From assembly GCF_003597395.2 (NCBI RefSeq), contig NC_133790.1, forward strand, positions 26,619,167 through 26,683,166: 64,000 bases of DNA, given 5' to 3'. Positions within the stretch are counted from its first letter, which is position 1. Each line of letters starts with the position of its first letter. A program made the translations under genes and the position numbers. Origin of the DNA: Chelonoidis abingdonii (Eukaryota; Chordata; Testudines; Testudinidae). This document shows positions 1 through 24,052 of the stretch, piece after piece. The notes beneath the pieces were generated by a model. The model searched no databases, had not been told where the DNA came from, and saw only the letters and a program-made list of their open reading frames with translations.

Positions 1-3000
1 TCTTCAATTACAGGAGTGCTTTGAAAACATATACAGTTTAAAAGGCTGCCTTGGAAAAAGAACCACCGCTCGGTTTTCTATTAGTAAAGAACCAACAGCT
101 TTTTAAATGCAGAGAGACTCTAAGCACGGAGATTCTTTTTTTTAAAGTTCAGGGCTTCTGGGGTTTTAACTGCTCCTACCAAACAGATTAAGGAGCATTA
201 CAAGGAACGGGAAACAACTATCCCTTCCCTCTAGTGACTAAGGCAGACCCTTTTTTTTTTCTGAATTACTTATTGATATATCTCAGTGCAATCCAACTTT
301 TGATCTAACCCGAGCGAACCATGTGTAGATATGGTGGAATCAAGACAGAAAGTTAGTTGCAATACTTAGGCGCGGGGGTTATAGTTCTCTGGGTTTAATG
401 AAGCTGTCTCATTCTCTGGCAAGGAAGGCGTCTGCATTTTAGCAGGCCTTTCATTGTGGTGGGTAGTAGCTCCTCCCCCACCCTCCAAGCGTCTTCCAGT
501 CCTCAGGACAGGTTTGCGAACGGGTTCCCCCTTTCCTGGCATGCAGCCCTGTTGGTTTATTCTGTTTGGGGAAGCAAATCGCTCGTATTTGGTAACAAAC
601 CCAGCGAGGAGAAAGGAACTTGCCCGCAGCTTCGTCTTCCCTTTCATTTATCTCCTGCCTCAGTGCATGGTTTTTGTCTCTCTAATTGAAACCCAGTAAG
701 GAAAATAGTAATGGATACCCGGCTTAAATTGAGAAAACGTGTCCGCTGCTCTATGGCAAGGGTTAGTTCAGCAGATTTGAAGAAGCCAGTTCTTCTTCGG
801 CCTGTCATTTCCCTATCGAGTGTAGCCCTATTAGATTTGCCATGCTCTTCTGCTACAGATGTCCCTCTCTCCCCTCCCCTCCTGGAAAGAAAAAAAAAAC
901 AATCTAGGTAGCAATCGATTGCCTGGTGGCTTCATGCCATCTTGAAGAAAATGCTTAAAAACAAAAGCAAGATGGATCAGTTCAGCTGCCAAAGGATCAG
1001 CTCCCCCTGCTTGGGTTTGCTCTGGCAGAGACTGACTCTCTGGGGTGCATAAGACTCTTTGGAAGCGCTGGTTTGTCCGTTTCACTGTGACAGTCACTAA
1101 CCATTGCTCCCCTCTGCAGCCCCCTTCTGCGGACTGCGGCAGAATGCGCCGCATCCGAACCCACAGCCATTCTCGAGCGCTCATCTTCAGCTGTACCAAA
1201 CCATCCCCGGAGGGGGTTGTGGGAGAGGGGGGAACGAGTCTTCAGGGCTGGGGTTGGGCTAAAAAAGAACGCAATTGATGGTCAAAGCAGATAAAAACCA
1301 GCGTCTTTACTGTGGAGTCTCGAGTGCTTTGTTATACAGGGTATACAAGAAAAGTGTGTGTGCTGGGGCGGGGGGTTATGTAGCATCTTGCATACTAGCG
1401 GATTCCTGTCACAGGAACCCTCCATTCTCTTCATTTTGTGCGTGTGTTAAAGTAATTGAATAAAACATTCTCTCTCTTACACACACACAGAGCAGGCATT
1501 GAAAAAACAGATCTGCTCGAAAATAGGAACCGACAATTAGCACAACTTCCTGAGAAGACAACTCTGTGTGTGTCTCTTTTCTTTTAACCTAATCCGCAGC
1601 TTTAGCTACTCATAGTTTCTACCTCATCGCCACCGGTGGAAGATGATCATTAGAAAGGAGTGAGCGCGTTCACTTAGACTGTGCCAGCAACATATTGGCA
1701 AAAACTGGGGAGTAAAAAACCAAACCCCCCCCCAGCTAATCAGTACGGATTGCTTGTGTGCCCTATGGAGAGTCTAAACCAACTGGCGCCAAAGCGGGGC
1801 TATAGGCTAAACATCATGCTGTGCAGCCCCTAGCTAGACTCTGCTTCTGTGCACACCCAACCCACGCATCTGACAGTGGCACTAAATTGCCCTGATCAAT
1901 AATTCAAAGCCCCTGTCAAAGGCCATGTAAATGGACGTTACAGGAAAGCTACGGCCCTTTTTATGGTTTTTACACCGGGCCAAAGGGAAAGCACCTTGAG
2001 TAAGTGAAGGCTGCTCAGAGCCTGGGATGCTGGCTTGAAGGGTGACACGGGTCCCAGCTCTTGTAAGCCACCACGGAGAGGGCCTGGGAGGAAGGAAGCT
2101 ATAAAACAGAGAAAGACAATGTAGCTGATTTCTTCCAATACATTTGTGTAAATGAAAGGAGCCTGGTCAGACCCGGGGCCACCCATCGCTCAGAAGTGAG
2201 GTGTTCTCCTTGTGCCATAAACCCTCGGCGCGGCTCCACTACCCCCTGAAGCTGGGCGAAGAGCTGGCCTGTCCTTCAGTGGGAATGTTAACTAATCGCA
2301 TCCCCCCCGCTGCTGGAGAAGGGTTTGACAAATCGCTCCATTCAGTGGACATGCTGTAGCCCTCATCTGAGCCACCGAGCAGCCTTCCCTTTTCTTGCAT
2401 GTTCCGTTTGGATTTTAGCCGCTGCTGGCTGGGCCTAATCTGACTCCCTTTCAACTCGGGATATGATAAAGTTCAAGCAAACTCTCCGGCACCTCCAGGA
2501 ACGCAAGGGGTGGTGCATTGAGGGGCTCTTGGTCGGTTTCAAGTGGAAGCCTCGAGCTTGCGCTTTTCTTGCAAGTGTGACATTCTAAGCAGATAAGACA
2601 ATTCTGCCAACCAAACAGCAACCCCCTGAGAGCCCCAGAGCGCCATTCTGAGACCTGGGGGCTTACAGACCGGCTCCTAAACCCCATATTTAGGCATCTT
2701 CCATCGAAGTGGCTGGGGTTTTAAAGGTGCTGAGTTTGGGGGGGTTAACTTTAGACACCCCTGGCTGGAAAGTTTTGGCTTAAGTTGAATGTTAAATTGG
2801 TCTGGCCACTAAAATAAGGTCTTGATAGGAACGAGAGAGAGCGAGCAAATCCCGCTCCCCCGTAAACGTTTATTTAGTCCGAGCATATTGACTAACCTTC
2901 CCCCCCACCCCACGGAACCTACTTAATTAGGACTGAGCCTTTCAATGAGAAGCGAGGATTCGGTTGTGTCAACAGCGCTTCCTATTTAGTGACACCTTCT

Positions 3001-3239
3001 GCTGGAGTGAAAGGGCCGGCGAATGGGGGTGAAAGTTGAAGTAGGAATGAGCGTGTCATCGTGGCTCGCCAGACCTCACACGTGCGGGGGAGAATATTTA
3101 CAGCAAACGTGCCAAAGCAAACTCGCCCACTCCGTTTTATTTCATATCAACAGCGGTCGGCCACCAAGGCTCTGGCTCCTTCAAAGCGCATCAGACATGA
3201 GCGAGGGCCACTGGGGCGCGGAGGAGGACGGGGTGGAAC
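1..3239. other. Distal upstream non-coding DNA of TBX3
   Basis: No exon-like open frame with splice signals is visible on either strand. The open frames present are short and change frame without codon structure. There are homopolymer and short CA stretches (for example around 1482-1490) but I recognise no interspersed repeat. Unusually for this genome, no SINE or LINE tail is seen. The stretch is probably regulatory flank of TBX3, but I cannot point to a specific element. Confidence 0.6.
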
Positions 3240-3890
3240 GAAAGGCAGCAGCGCCGTGCACATGGGCACACACACATTTCCACACACAAACACATGGCCA
3301 GGTGCACAGACACACACATCCCTCCCGCCTCTCCGATGCACAAACACACCAGCACAGCTCCACGCACACCTACAGGTGCTCGCGCGGTAAACGCATGCAG
3401 AGATGCCCCCAAATAAACATCTCAAGAAAAGGTGCGCAATGCACAGACAGACTTGCATCCACTTAGAAATACACACATATCCAAACAGAGACCCCACACC
3501 CAAAGGGACCTACACAGGCATGCGGCGGCATAATACACAAGGGGCACATAGTGCACACAGACATCTAAACCACACCCTGTTCCCATGATGCAAGTATACA
3601 TGCACGCAGGCAGCCAAACATACACATATGGGCATGCATAATGCACACCTATATGGAGCAGTGATGTACACACACATATATACACACACCTACTTAGTAC
3701 ACACATACATAACGCACATGCACAACTATCCGTATATATTGTGTCCCCATGCGCAGTGCGCGCGCAAATACAGTGCGCGCACAACTCTACATCTACCTAG
3801 CGCGAGCGGGCCTGCGCACACACCGTGCACGCACACAGGCACAACTGCACACTCTCCTGCAGAATCGAGGCACACAAATATCTAACCTCG
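3240..3890. repeat. Cryptic CA-rich simple-sequence tract
   Basis: About 650 bases are dominated by imperfect CA dinucleotides broken by TA, GCG and short unique pieces; blocks such as acacacac recur throughout. Several overlapping open frames here read as runs of His, Thr and Gln (+ strand) or Val, Cys and Trp (- strand). These are by-products of the dinucleotide bias and not genes. Alternating purine-pyrimidine sequence of this sort can adopt Z-DNA. The tract lies 3.7 kb upstream of the probable TBX3 promoter. Confidence 0.85.
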
Positions 3891-6800
3891 TGCCCGCGCA
3901 GCCCGCAGGTGGACTCAGAATGGGTTATTCGCGTCTAAAGGGGGCGCCGAACAAGGGGCCCCAAGGCCAAAGCTAAGGCCTGCGCCGCAGCTTCTTCAGC
4001 GTGTGTGGCAAGAGAAGGAGAAGCCTGAGGCCAGCGGAGCTAAAGCAAAGTTCTCGTGAGTGAAACCGTCGGGGAGCCGAGGGGCTTGTGGAGGTTTGAG
4101 CGGCTCAGGGTCAGAGGGGACAGGCAGGTACTGCCGGGTTATTTGTTTATTTTATTGCGGCCTTCGCTATCGCAGCCGTTGTGTTAAAAGATTAGAGGGG
4201 GGCCCTGGCCTTAACCACTCCTCCGAGAGACAGAAAACATCTCAGCGCCTCTTTGAAGAGCAAGATAGCGTCTCACATGCCCCGTTCCCGGGCTGCAGAC
4301 CAGGCCGGGAGAAGCCAGCCTTATCTCGCCACGGTATCTGCTCTGCTTCGGATCAGCCCGGGTTGCCAACCTCTCTGGCCCTGCTCCCCTTCGCTGGCCT
4401 GGCGCTCCGCCCCTGGCTTTTGTGCGGGAGATCGCCCCTGGTGCTTTCCTGGCCAGGAAGGGGCTAACAAGTAGCTGGAAGCGCTGGCCAATATTTAACT
4501 AAGATGGCTGGCCACTGGGTCCCTTTTGTTTGCTTGCAAATTAATCATCCAGCGCGCGGTCGGCGCCAGTGTAGATTTATCACACACAGGAGGGAGAATG
4601 AGGCGGCCGAGGAGAGACAAAGGGAGTTCGCACCTTCCTGCTTTTGATCCTAGATTAGCGCAGCATCCCTTCATAATAGGAGTCTCCGGGGGGCTTCGTC
4701 TGGGAGGTCACTCATCATTGGAGGAAGTTTGTCCTCCATTAGCAAGACGTTGCGATTGGAAATCATAATCCACAAACGTTTTCGGTGCCTAGTAGATGCG
4801 GGGGGAGGGGGGCATTTTGCAGAGGGAGGGTCTGCGTGGAAAAATATAAATGAACTTCTTTCTCTCCGCCGCTACGTTTGGTTTTCCTAGCAGGAGTGGT
4901 GGATTTATAGGCAACGTTACTCCAACGGGGTTAAGGATGCAGTTCTGCACCGAAACTTTTAAAAACCCAACCCCAAACCCACAATGATCTCCGGTGTGTA
5001 TGTGCGGATCATTTCTTGGGTGTGTGTAGGATGTGCTTATTTCTCTGCATGCACACACGAAAATGTATATAGAAATACATTCTCCCCCTCTAGAGATATC
5101 TATACACACAGATAGATGTGTATATATACACCCTTCAGATACACAACCAGACAACATCGTGCAAACACCCTTTCGGTCACTGGAGCACTCATGGGGGATG
5201 CTTTTAAAGCGCTCCTGGATTTCTGGAAACTTTTAATGCGCCAGTTTTGCAGAGCAGGATTTGCTTATTTTGATTGTTCTATTAATTATTTTATTAGCCT
5301 CATCCTCATTGTGATGTTCAGGTTGTGATAGCCGGGAGAGGGGATGAATGACACGGAATCACCGATTTCTAGCAGGGGCCGGAGGAAGGAGCTGCAATCG
5401 CTTTCTGTCTGTCTGCCACAACTAGCTGAGAACTATAGCCAAGCGGATTAGGTGGCCCATAGAGGGTCCAAGCATTTGGGTTCGCGAAAAATGCGACTTT
5501 CTTCCCTTTCCCTCCCGCCCCTATCGCCTTCGAAGGCCTAGTCCCTGCCCCCCTCATCTCCTCCCGCCTGAGACTGAAGGGGAGATATTTTGGTGATCCT
5601 AGACACTGGTTACTACAGGGATTTCACCAGGCTGGCGCCAAGCGCTCTTAACCATGTGCGTCAAAAATGCAACGTTAGAAGAGCTAATCACTTTAGATGT
5701 TCCGCTGCTATCTACATGCATTTAGGCCACAATGCCACTGCCGGCTCGCTCTTGCTCTCTGGTTTGCTCTCAGCATATAGTTCCCTTTCTTTAAGCGGAG
5801 TGTGGGGGGGGGGGGAGCTCTCCAAAAATGTGACATTCTCCACCCCAGCTTGTACATCTGTCTGATTTCTCTGGCTGCTCATTTCCCCCCTCCCACTCTC
5901 ACTGGCCTCATCCCCCCTCCCCACAGACACACTCCAAACTCCACGTATTTTCTGCTGTCTCTTTCTCATATGAGCCCCATCCGCAAGATATGACTTGCAT
6001 GTACGCCTTGTCCTTCCCAAGGGAACATACACTGCCAGTGCAAAGCCAGCGTAGCTCTGATCTTCCTACAGCAGGGGTGGAAGGACCCAGGAGAGGTATG
6101 TTCTCTGGGGCCCGATCCTGCATTCTTTAACAACCCGTTGAAGTCAGCAGGGGTTTGGGGTACTCCAGGGAAGGCCTGGTTGTGCTTTATTTCAAGGCTC
6201 GCCCTCTCCAGCTCCCACCAACTTCCCACCCCACAAAGACCCCGGAGGATAGCACTGCACTTCCCGTCTTCTCCCTGCGCACCCATCTGGAGGAGGAGAG
6301 GTGGGAAGGCGCTGGGCTGAGGAGTAACCCCTTCGGCGCCAGCATGAACTGCTAGCACAATCCACTGCTTAACAAAACTACCCCCACCCATCCCAGTAGT
6401 CTCTCCTAGAAGCCAGTGGGGCAAGAACCCAGCCACATCAGAGGCTGGAGAGCAAGATTTCACGGTTTGCTTTAGAAGAAGAAGAAAAATATATATCAGC
6501 CCATGATTCCTGTGCAGATAAAACTCGGGTGAAGAAAAGAGCAGGGAGCGGGAGACTGCATGTGGTACAGGCGATCCCTGGGTCCGATATTGTGCCCCAG
6601 CTGCAAGACTTGGCCATAGAGGGATACACAGATTTAGAACGAGAGCCAGGCCTTGAGGCACTGTCGCCTTCAGCGTGAGCCTCTTTCTAGGTGGCGTTAG
6701 CCCAGACCTCATGCCAGGAGCGGAGCCCCCTGTTCCTTCCACACGCGTGGACCAGCAATGGCCTCTATCGCACGCCTCTGTAACGTACCCTGCATAAGAC

Positions 6801-7499
6801 TGGATCCGAACAGAGCGTGCAGAATGGTCCATCACTGGCTCTGACTCTGGTACCGGGAAGCTTCCCCCGCATATGTCCCTGGCCTATCGTCACTCCCTGT
6901 ATCTGTCCTGTAGACTCGAGTCCAGAGTGGGTACGAGGTAGAAGCCAGCACAGGGCGGAGAGTAACGTGTGTAAATGGGAGGCCCTGGGGAACCTTATCC
7001 CTCTAACGAGGGCCTGGGCACAGCAGGCCCCTAGAGACCCGGGTCATTAAGGCCTTTCAGCAGCCACAAATCGCGCACCTCCTGGACTGCAGAACTAAGG
7101 TGCCGCTCCCAGGGCAGAGTTAGCTCGGCTCCAAGCCCCCCCACCCCCCGGCCCCTTGGCAGCTGCCTGGCTAGGCGGCGAGGCAATGCAAACCCCGCTG
7201 GGCTAGGCGGCTGCTAAATCGAAAATGAAAATGCCCAGCGCCGGCCAGCCCTAACCGGAGAGAGCTGCGGAGCCCCGCTCTGTTCCAGGGACAGGAGAGC
7301 AGCTCCCAGCACCCCCCTCCCCCCCTTCTTTAGGGCTGGAGCAGCTCGAGCCGGGGTGGGGGGGCGATTTCGTCTCGGAGAAGCCACCTAGAGGCGGTTC
7401 TCTCTCTCCCCAGTGGCTCGCTGCGCCCTCCCCTCTGATCATGTTGACATATTCACACGCCATGGAGTAGTAGCGATGCTTTGCTGCAGCGTTACAGTT
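3891..7499. other. Proximal upstream non-coding DNA of TBX3
   Basis: The stretch is GC-rich in parts (3890-4470, 6600-7480) and has no recognisable exon. The interval 4490-4580 looks like a regulatory element. It has an AAGATGGC YY1-type core near 4501, a TGTTTGC forkhead-like core near 4528 and an AATTAATC homeodomain-type core near 4540. The AT-rich block 5210-5330 has a similar look. A short piece at about 6110-6160 resembles an old amniote MITE (words GATCCTGCA and GAAGTCAG). These are visual impressions; only alignment to other vertebrates would establish conservation. Confidence 0.5.
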
Positions 7500-7645
7500 T
7501 CCGACACCTTCTTTTTATAACTCGGCTCTGTCCCCCTCCACCCGACCTGTCAAAACCACGCCTATGGAGCCACACAATTGGTCCGAAAGCGTCAAAGAGC
7601 CAATCAAGTAGGCTCCAGCTCCCCTGCGACCCATAACACATCCCT
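7500..7645 (+). promoter_or_regulatory. TBX3: Probable TBX3 core promoter
   Basis: A TATA-like TTTATAA lies at 7514-7520. An inverted CCAAT box (ATTGG) lies at 7577-7581 and a direct CCAAT at 7600-7604. The two CCAAT boxes, 23 bases apart, would place transcription starts at roughly 7650-7700 if used at the usual 60-100 base distance. The TATA-like element would instead give a start near 7545. The start is not visible from sequence alone. The interval lies 0.8-1 kb upstream of the TBX3 start codon, consistent with the long 5' leader known for this gene in mammals. Confidence 0.5.
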
Positions 7646-7649
7646 ACAA

Positions 7650-19073
<11,424 letters not shown>

Positions 19074-20675
19074 TGCTGTCCCCTCGCCACTGCACCCCCT
19101 TCCGCTCTAGGGGCGGGGGGGGGGAGAGTGGGTTAACATGGGGGGGGTCCCCTCTATGGTCTCATTTCAAATCACTCTGGCAGTGCACTTTGTCTGAAGG
19201 AAGCTTTCTGCGGACCGCGCTGGCTTATCAGCAAAACGTATCTGGAAATGGGCGAAGGAGAAGGGGTGGGGGCCTGGAGGTGGAAGAGCTGGTTTGAAAG
19301 CTGCTATCAAAGCTCATGCTGATCACAGCAATGACATGTGGGCCAGAGAGGGGGTTGTGTGGGTGGTGGTGATTTCTTTTCTTCAATGTGTAAAGCAAGC
19401 AAACATATGGATTCAAAATAAAATAAGACAAGTGATTTTTTTTTCTAAAAAAGGTGTAAGTAACTTGCATATCAGTTCTTTCAATATTGGGGTTTTTTTT
19501 GGAGCTGGGTTATCAAATATAGCTCTTGTTAGTCTATATTAAGGGAAGCTGTGTCTTTTGACATATTCTTGTGATGTCTCAAAGCCACCTTATGGCTTTT
19601 TGCATGTTCCATAGTAGTCCGCTTAGGGGGAGAGGGGGTTGTTTTATTTTTGGATGCTTGTTAAAAATCCCAGGGATAATTTTTTTTTTAAAAAAAAAGA
19701 TCCATACCCCTTGTTTCTCACCTTCCCCTTTGTAGCAACAAAAATAAAAATTGTAGCTGGAAAGGGGAAAAAAAATTATCTAAAAACCTCTGTAGCTTGA
19801 TTGTAGGGTTACTACAGCTTTCCCTCTTTTACTGTATATGCAATAACAAGGTTTAAACATAATGAGAAGAAGAAAAAAGTGGACACTATTATTAAAACAA
19901 AGTATTTATGTAATTATTTGATAACTTGTAAATAAGTGGAATATGAATACTCAAAATTAAACTTTAATTTATTGACAGTGTACATATCTCTGTAAATATG
20001 ACTGCAGCTGGTTTTTTCTTCTGTTTTGTTTTAGTCATTTTCCAGTTCATACTTCCTTTAAAAATACACCTAAAACCAACAACCTAACCAAATCTATACC
20101 CCAATGATAAGTGTTCACTTTTATTTTGGTTCATCACCATGCAAACACTTAACTGATTTTTTTTTTTAAAAAAGAGCTGAATGCAAAAGAAAAAGAAGAA
20201 AAAAATCAATGAACTTAAAAAAGAATGAAAGAAATGTGCCATTGTAGCAGTTAACCCTTGTTTTTCAGTGTTAAAAGTGCTACCCCCAGTATAAAATTTC
20301 AAAAAAAACCAAAAACAAATCATAAAATGACAACACACTTCTCCAGTGACTTGAAAGGGAAAAGAGAGGAAGAGAGAGAGAGAGATGAAGAATCTAGGTT
20401 TTTCTTTACTTTTTAAAATATATTATTTTCCAATTCCCTTGGTGTGTCAAAATCACAATGGATTTTTACTACTGTTATGCTTATTGTTGTCTTTGTTTGA
20501 GTGGGTGCATATTTTAATGGCTTGAAAGTCAGGTGCTCAGAGCTGGTTAAAAGAAAAATGAAGGTATACTTTGTGTTATATAATTGTCAAGAAGTTCTTG
20601 GATTTTCTGTAATTTCCTCCCCCCCCCCCTTTAGAAGTCACTGAAGTTTCAATAAATTTTTATTGAAATGTCTTT
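19074..20675 (+). other. TBX3: TBX3 3' untranslated region
   Basis: AT-rich sequence with runs of T and A (19438-19443, 19680-19700, 20155-20175) and several ATTTA-containing words (for example near 19903-19925 and 19967), typical of short-lived regulatory transcripts. Alternative poly(A)-like AATAAA words occur near 19427 and 19745, so shorter isoforms are possible. The chosen end follows the strongest signal at 20651. Length of about 1.6 kb agrees with the long 3' UTR of this gene elsewhere. Confidence 0.7.
20651..20656 (+). promoter_or_regulatory. TBX3: Canonical AATAAA polyadenylation signal
   Basis: AATAAA is followed within 15-30 bases by GU-rich sequence (TGTCTTTGG at 20669-20677, then TCTTGTG), the arrangement expected for a cleavage site around 20670-20680. 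It also forms a small hairpin-prone palindrome (AATAAATTTTTATT). Confidence 0.7.
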
Positions 20676-20680
20676 GGGCC

Positions 20681-23184
20681 TCTTGTGAAATGCCTTAATA
20701 GAAACGTTCCTAAAACTCGAACTGGAGGGAGAAGAGAGGGTTTTTTTAAATATTGCCTTTTCTGTCTCTCTGTTTCTTGCTCTATATCAAAACTAAGATC
20801 TTCCATGTGAAATGAGTTGAGAAGGATCTCGTTTAAATCAAACAGTAAAGAGAAGGATAACTTGCAATGTTCCCGGGAAAACACAAGTTTTAACCAAGCT
20901 GTTTAACAATATGCTTTTTTTTTCTTCTTTTTCTTTTTTAAAAGTGGATTCATATGCAACACAGTCAAGGTTTTTAATGGAAAAATATTAAGTGACATTT
21001 GAAAAGTTAATGAGAATGGCTCAGCTTTGCTTTTATCCATCATAAATTAATAAAGCAAAAGTGAAGACTTAGAGAATAGATCTGTTAAAATTTAATGCAA
21101 AGGCCTCCTCAAAAGTTTGCAGGTAAAGTGCTTATAATGCGGTGTGGTATTACTATTTTATTTCCTTCTGTCTGTTTTTCGGAGTAGGATCATTCTAAAT
21201 TTGCACTGAAAACACATTTTTCTTCCTCCAACTTGTCCTGTTTTTATGGTCCTAATAATAATACTAAAGACATAGAAAGCGGCTGTAGCAGGAACACAAA
21301 TTCTGTATTTAATAATTGGGTTTAGATTCTAGGCCTTGGAGGTTATAAGAATAGAAATAAAGAACATTGGCAGCAGCTCTCTGTACATTTGCCAACTCCT
21401 TGATCCCATTCTCAAGCAGTATATATATATTTTTCCTTGTTAAAAAGATTTTTTTTAACAGTTAGTGGCCCATATATTGGAAAGTGATTCATCTCCAGCC
21501 AGTAATAAATATTATAAGGATCCATTTCCAGGCTGCATCCTGTTTTATTCTCCCTTCTCCGCCCTGCAAGGCCTCTGAATAGAGTGGTCTGTAGATAAAC
21601 AGAGGTCCAGTGGTGAAAGTGGATATATACAGAGCAACCTTCTACAGCCCTATTAAAATCCCTTCGCAGTGGGCACTTAGACGCTTCCCTTAAGGAGAAC
21701 TGCTGCTGAAAACTTTGTGTCAAAGAAAGGGGGTAGTCCGGCTTTGGGGTTCATTTGATCCGATCTTCGGTTCATGGAGAGTTTTGGAGAGAAAAGGGAC
21801 ATTTCATCTTAAAATTGAACACCAATAAAAACATTTTTGCTTCTTTATAGCACAGGAAAAACATCAAAATGTTAAAAAAGCCCAACTATTGACTTTTCTA
21901 TACTTCCCCCTGCACTTACTAGAGGAAAGAAACTTGGCGGGAGTTTTAGGAACAGTAACACACATAGCTGTATGCAGACACAAAGCCATTAACAGGAGCA
22001 CACCCTGCACAAGCGTTGTGTAGACACCCTACATATTGCACACACATCCACACACTGCAAACATGTGCACACGCACTGCTTTCCCATGCATATTGCACTC
22101 ACGCACACAAATTCCTCGCAGAGCTGTCTCCAGTTGATCATTTACTGGAGGGTGTTTTCTAGTATTTGGCAGTGGGGAGGATGTGCTTGTTTTAAACCAC
22201 TGCATGTTAAATTTTGATGGCTCAATCGTTATTAAGGGACAGGAGCGAGGGCTTTTTTTTCCTTTGGTTCTCTTGCAAGCCCGTCGTGAGGACTAGTAAG
22301 AAATGTCAGTTCAATGATGCACCATTTAGCTGGACTCTAAATCATAACCCCCCGCTCGAAAGGCGTCAGTTTCGGCCCAAATATTTCTGGGAAGAAAGGC
22401 CGTTGGCTGGGAATGGTTAGAGAGCCAGAAGCTGTATGTTACCCGCACAGCTACTGCTGAAGAAACCTAAAGCAGCGTCTCTCACCACTGGAGCTAGATG
22501 TTCCGGGCCATTAACGAGCTGCTCCTGACGTGTGCAATAACTGATGCATATAAAGTGTTATGGAAAAAAAAATCCTTTTCGCCACGTGTGAACGTCTCGC
22601 TTATGCCGAGGAGGGCGACAGGAGATGCGTGTAAAGGAACTTTTGAGTGATCCCTCGCCACAGAAGCGGTGTAAGAGTAATTTTACTTTGGGGCTCGTGG
22701 ATTATTGTTGCTTCGTTTTGTGCTGCCTGCTTGCACTGGGAACGTGAGACGTGTTTTCAGGGAGAGGGTTTGGGGAGAAGAGTGAGCCTCCCTGTTGGAT
22801 GTCTGGTGGAAAGCAGATGTTCTTGTCCGATCCCTTCCCTGCAGCCTCTGGGCTCACTGATTAGCAGATCGCCCCAAATGTCTCAATGGACCTGAGATAT
22901 CTAACTAACCCTTAACAAAATGGCTGGGTCCCTCTGGTGGCCCCATGAACGCTGGGGGTGGGGGGAGGGAATCTTCAAACCTCACACCTGGAGCTCAGAA
23001 ACAAGGGTAACTTTCTCTTGCCTGTTCGCTGTCTTCCTATTCGGGCAAGCTGCGACCCAGGCCCCATCAGGGAAGAGTTATGCACCCCAGGTGTAATTCT
23101 GACTTGCAAATAGCTTTATCTCCTGTGTATCTTATTTGTATATTAGTAACGTTAATGAGTAACCATTGTGGCGCTTGTGGATAG
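20681..23184. other. Non-coding DNA immediately downstream of TBX3
   Basis: AT-rich, without exon-like frames. A (TA)n run lies at about 21418-21430 and a loose CA-rich patch at 21957-22110. The block around 20990-21130 has the even, low-repeat texture of conserved non-coding sequence, but this cannot be shown without alignment. A near-match to the CTCF core (one mismatch) lies at 22928-22940, minus orientation. No transposon recognised. Confidence 0.6.
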
Positions 23185-23850
23185 AGGTAAACGGCGCGCA
23201 ATCTTTCTGGATTATCCTGTCTATTACTCACCTGGCGCCTGGGCTGATATCCCCAATGGTTTTATGGGATTGCCGGCTTGTGCAGGCGCCCTGCCTGGCG
23301 CTAGGGGAGCAGCGCCACCTATGTGATCGCAAGGCGATAGGAGAGAGCAGGAGCTCATCTGACTTCGAGGAAGCCATCAGGCTTTTGCTAACCGTGGGTT
23401 CGTTTCCTTCTCGGGCCAGGAAGCCCGCGGCGAAATTGCGGGGAGCTAGACGCAGCAGCCTGTGTACCGAGTCGTGTGGAACTGGGTCTTTGAACCCGAG
23501 GCACGGGACGGTGAAGCGATTTGAACGCCTACCGGGGACTGCTCTCCCCGTCGTATTCAGTGGGAGCTTTGCTTGATAGAGTGCAAAGCCGATGGGAAAG
23601 GCGGCCACGGGGCTGCCTCTCAGCCCACGCGTGACGCAAAGAACCTCAAGGAGTTGCGCGCGCGCGCAGTAAGGAGTATACCACCCAGTGCGCAACAGAG
23701 ACGCAACTGTTAGCGATTTCCAGCCAGAGCGGCTTTGAAAATCAGCAGCCTGCTCTGACAGCGTCACTCGGGTTTTTCTCCAGGTGAACAATTTGTCATG
23801 CTCGTTCTAGACAGGGTCAGGAAATTAAAGGTCTTGGTGAACCGGAGAGC
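23185..23850. promoter_or_regulatory. CpG island downstream of TBX3
   Basis: I count about 49 CpG dinucleotides in about 665 bases, against near absence in the flanks. A pure (CG)n block lies at about 23655-23667. No start codon with a convincing reading frame is present; the 187-residue minus-strand frame at 23228-23791 has no recognisable domain and exists because GC-rich DNA has few stops. The island is 2.5 kb past the TBX3 poly(A) signal and is not part of the gene. It may be a promoter of a non-coding RNA or a CpG-rich enhancer of the kind found near developmental genes. Confidence 0.7.
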
Positions 23851-24033
23851 GCCAGAAGATCACCTGCCCTACACTCCTCCACCATGTGATTCTTTCTTTC
23901 TTTTTCCCCCGACCCCCAAGGAAGGAAAGTGAGCGGTCACGTCCCCCTTGAATTCACACCCCTTACGTTGTCCTGCCGCAGGCGACACCAGCTGTTCTGA
24001 TTTTTCCAGCAAGCAGCACACACGTCAGCCAGT

Positions 24034-24052
24034 CCTCTCTCTCTCTCTCTCT
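24034..24052 (+). repeat. (CT)n microsatellite
   Basis: About nine CT units followed by a T run. The surrounding 23851-24820 is otherwise plain non-coding DNA, with an AT-rich block at 24115-24165 that has homeodomain-type TAATTA words. Confidence 0.85.

Noticed and set aside
3023..3976. Several His/Thr-rich or Cys/Val-rich frames on both strands
   Set aside because: Products of the CA/TG simple-sequence tract, overlapping each other in all phases.
22982..22989. T-box half-site TCACACCT as an autoregulatory site
   Set aside because: About two such 8-mers are expected by chance in the window, and no paired half-site is adjacent.
23228..23791. 187-residue minus-strand frame
   Set aside because: Coincides with the CpG island, where stops are rare; no recognisable domain or splice structure.
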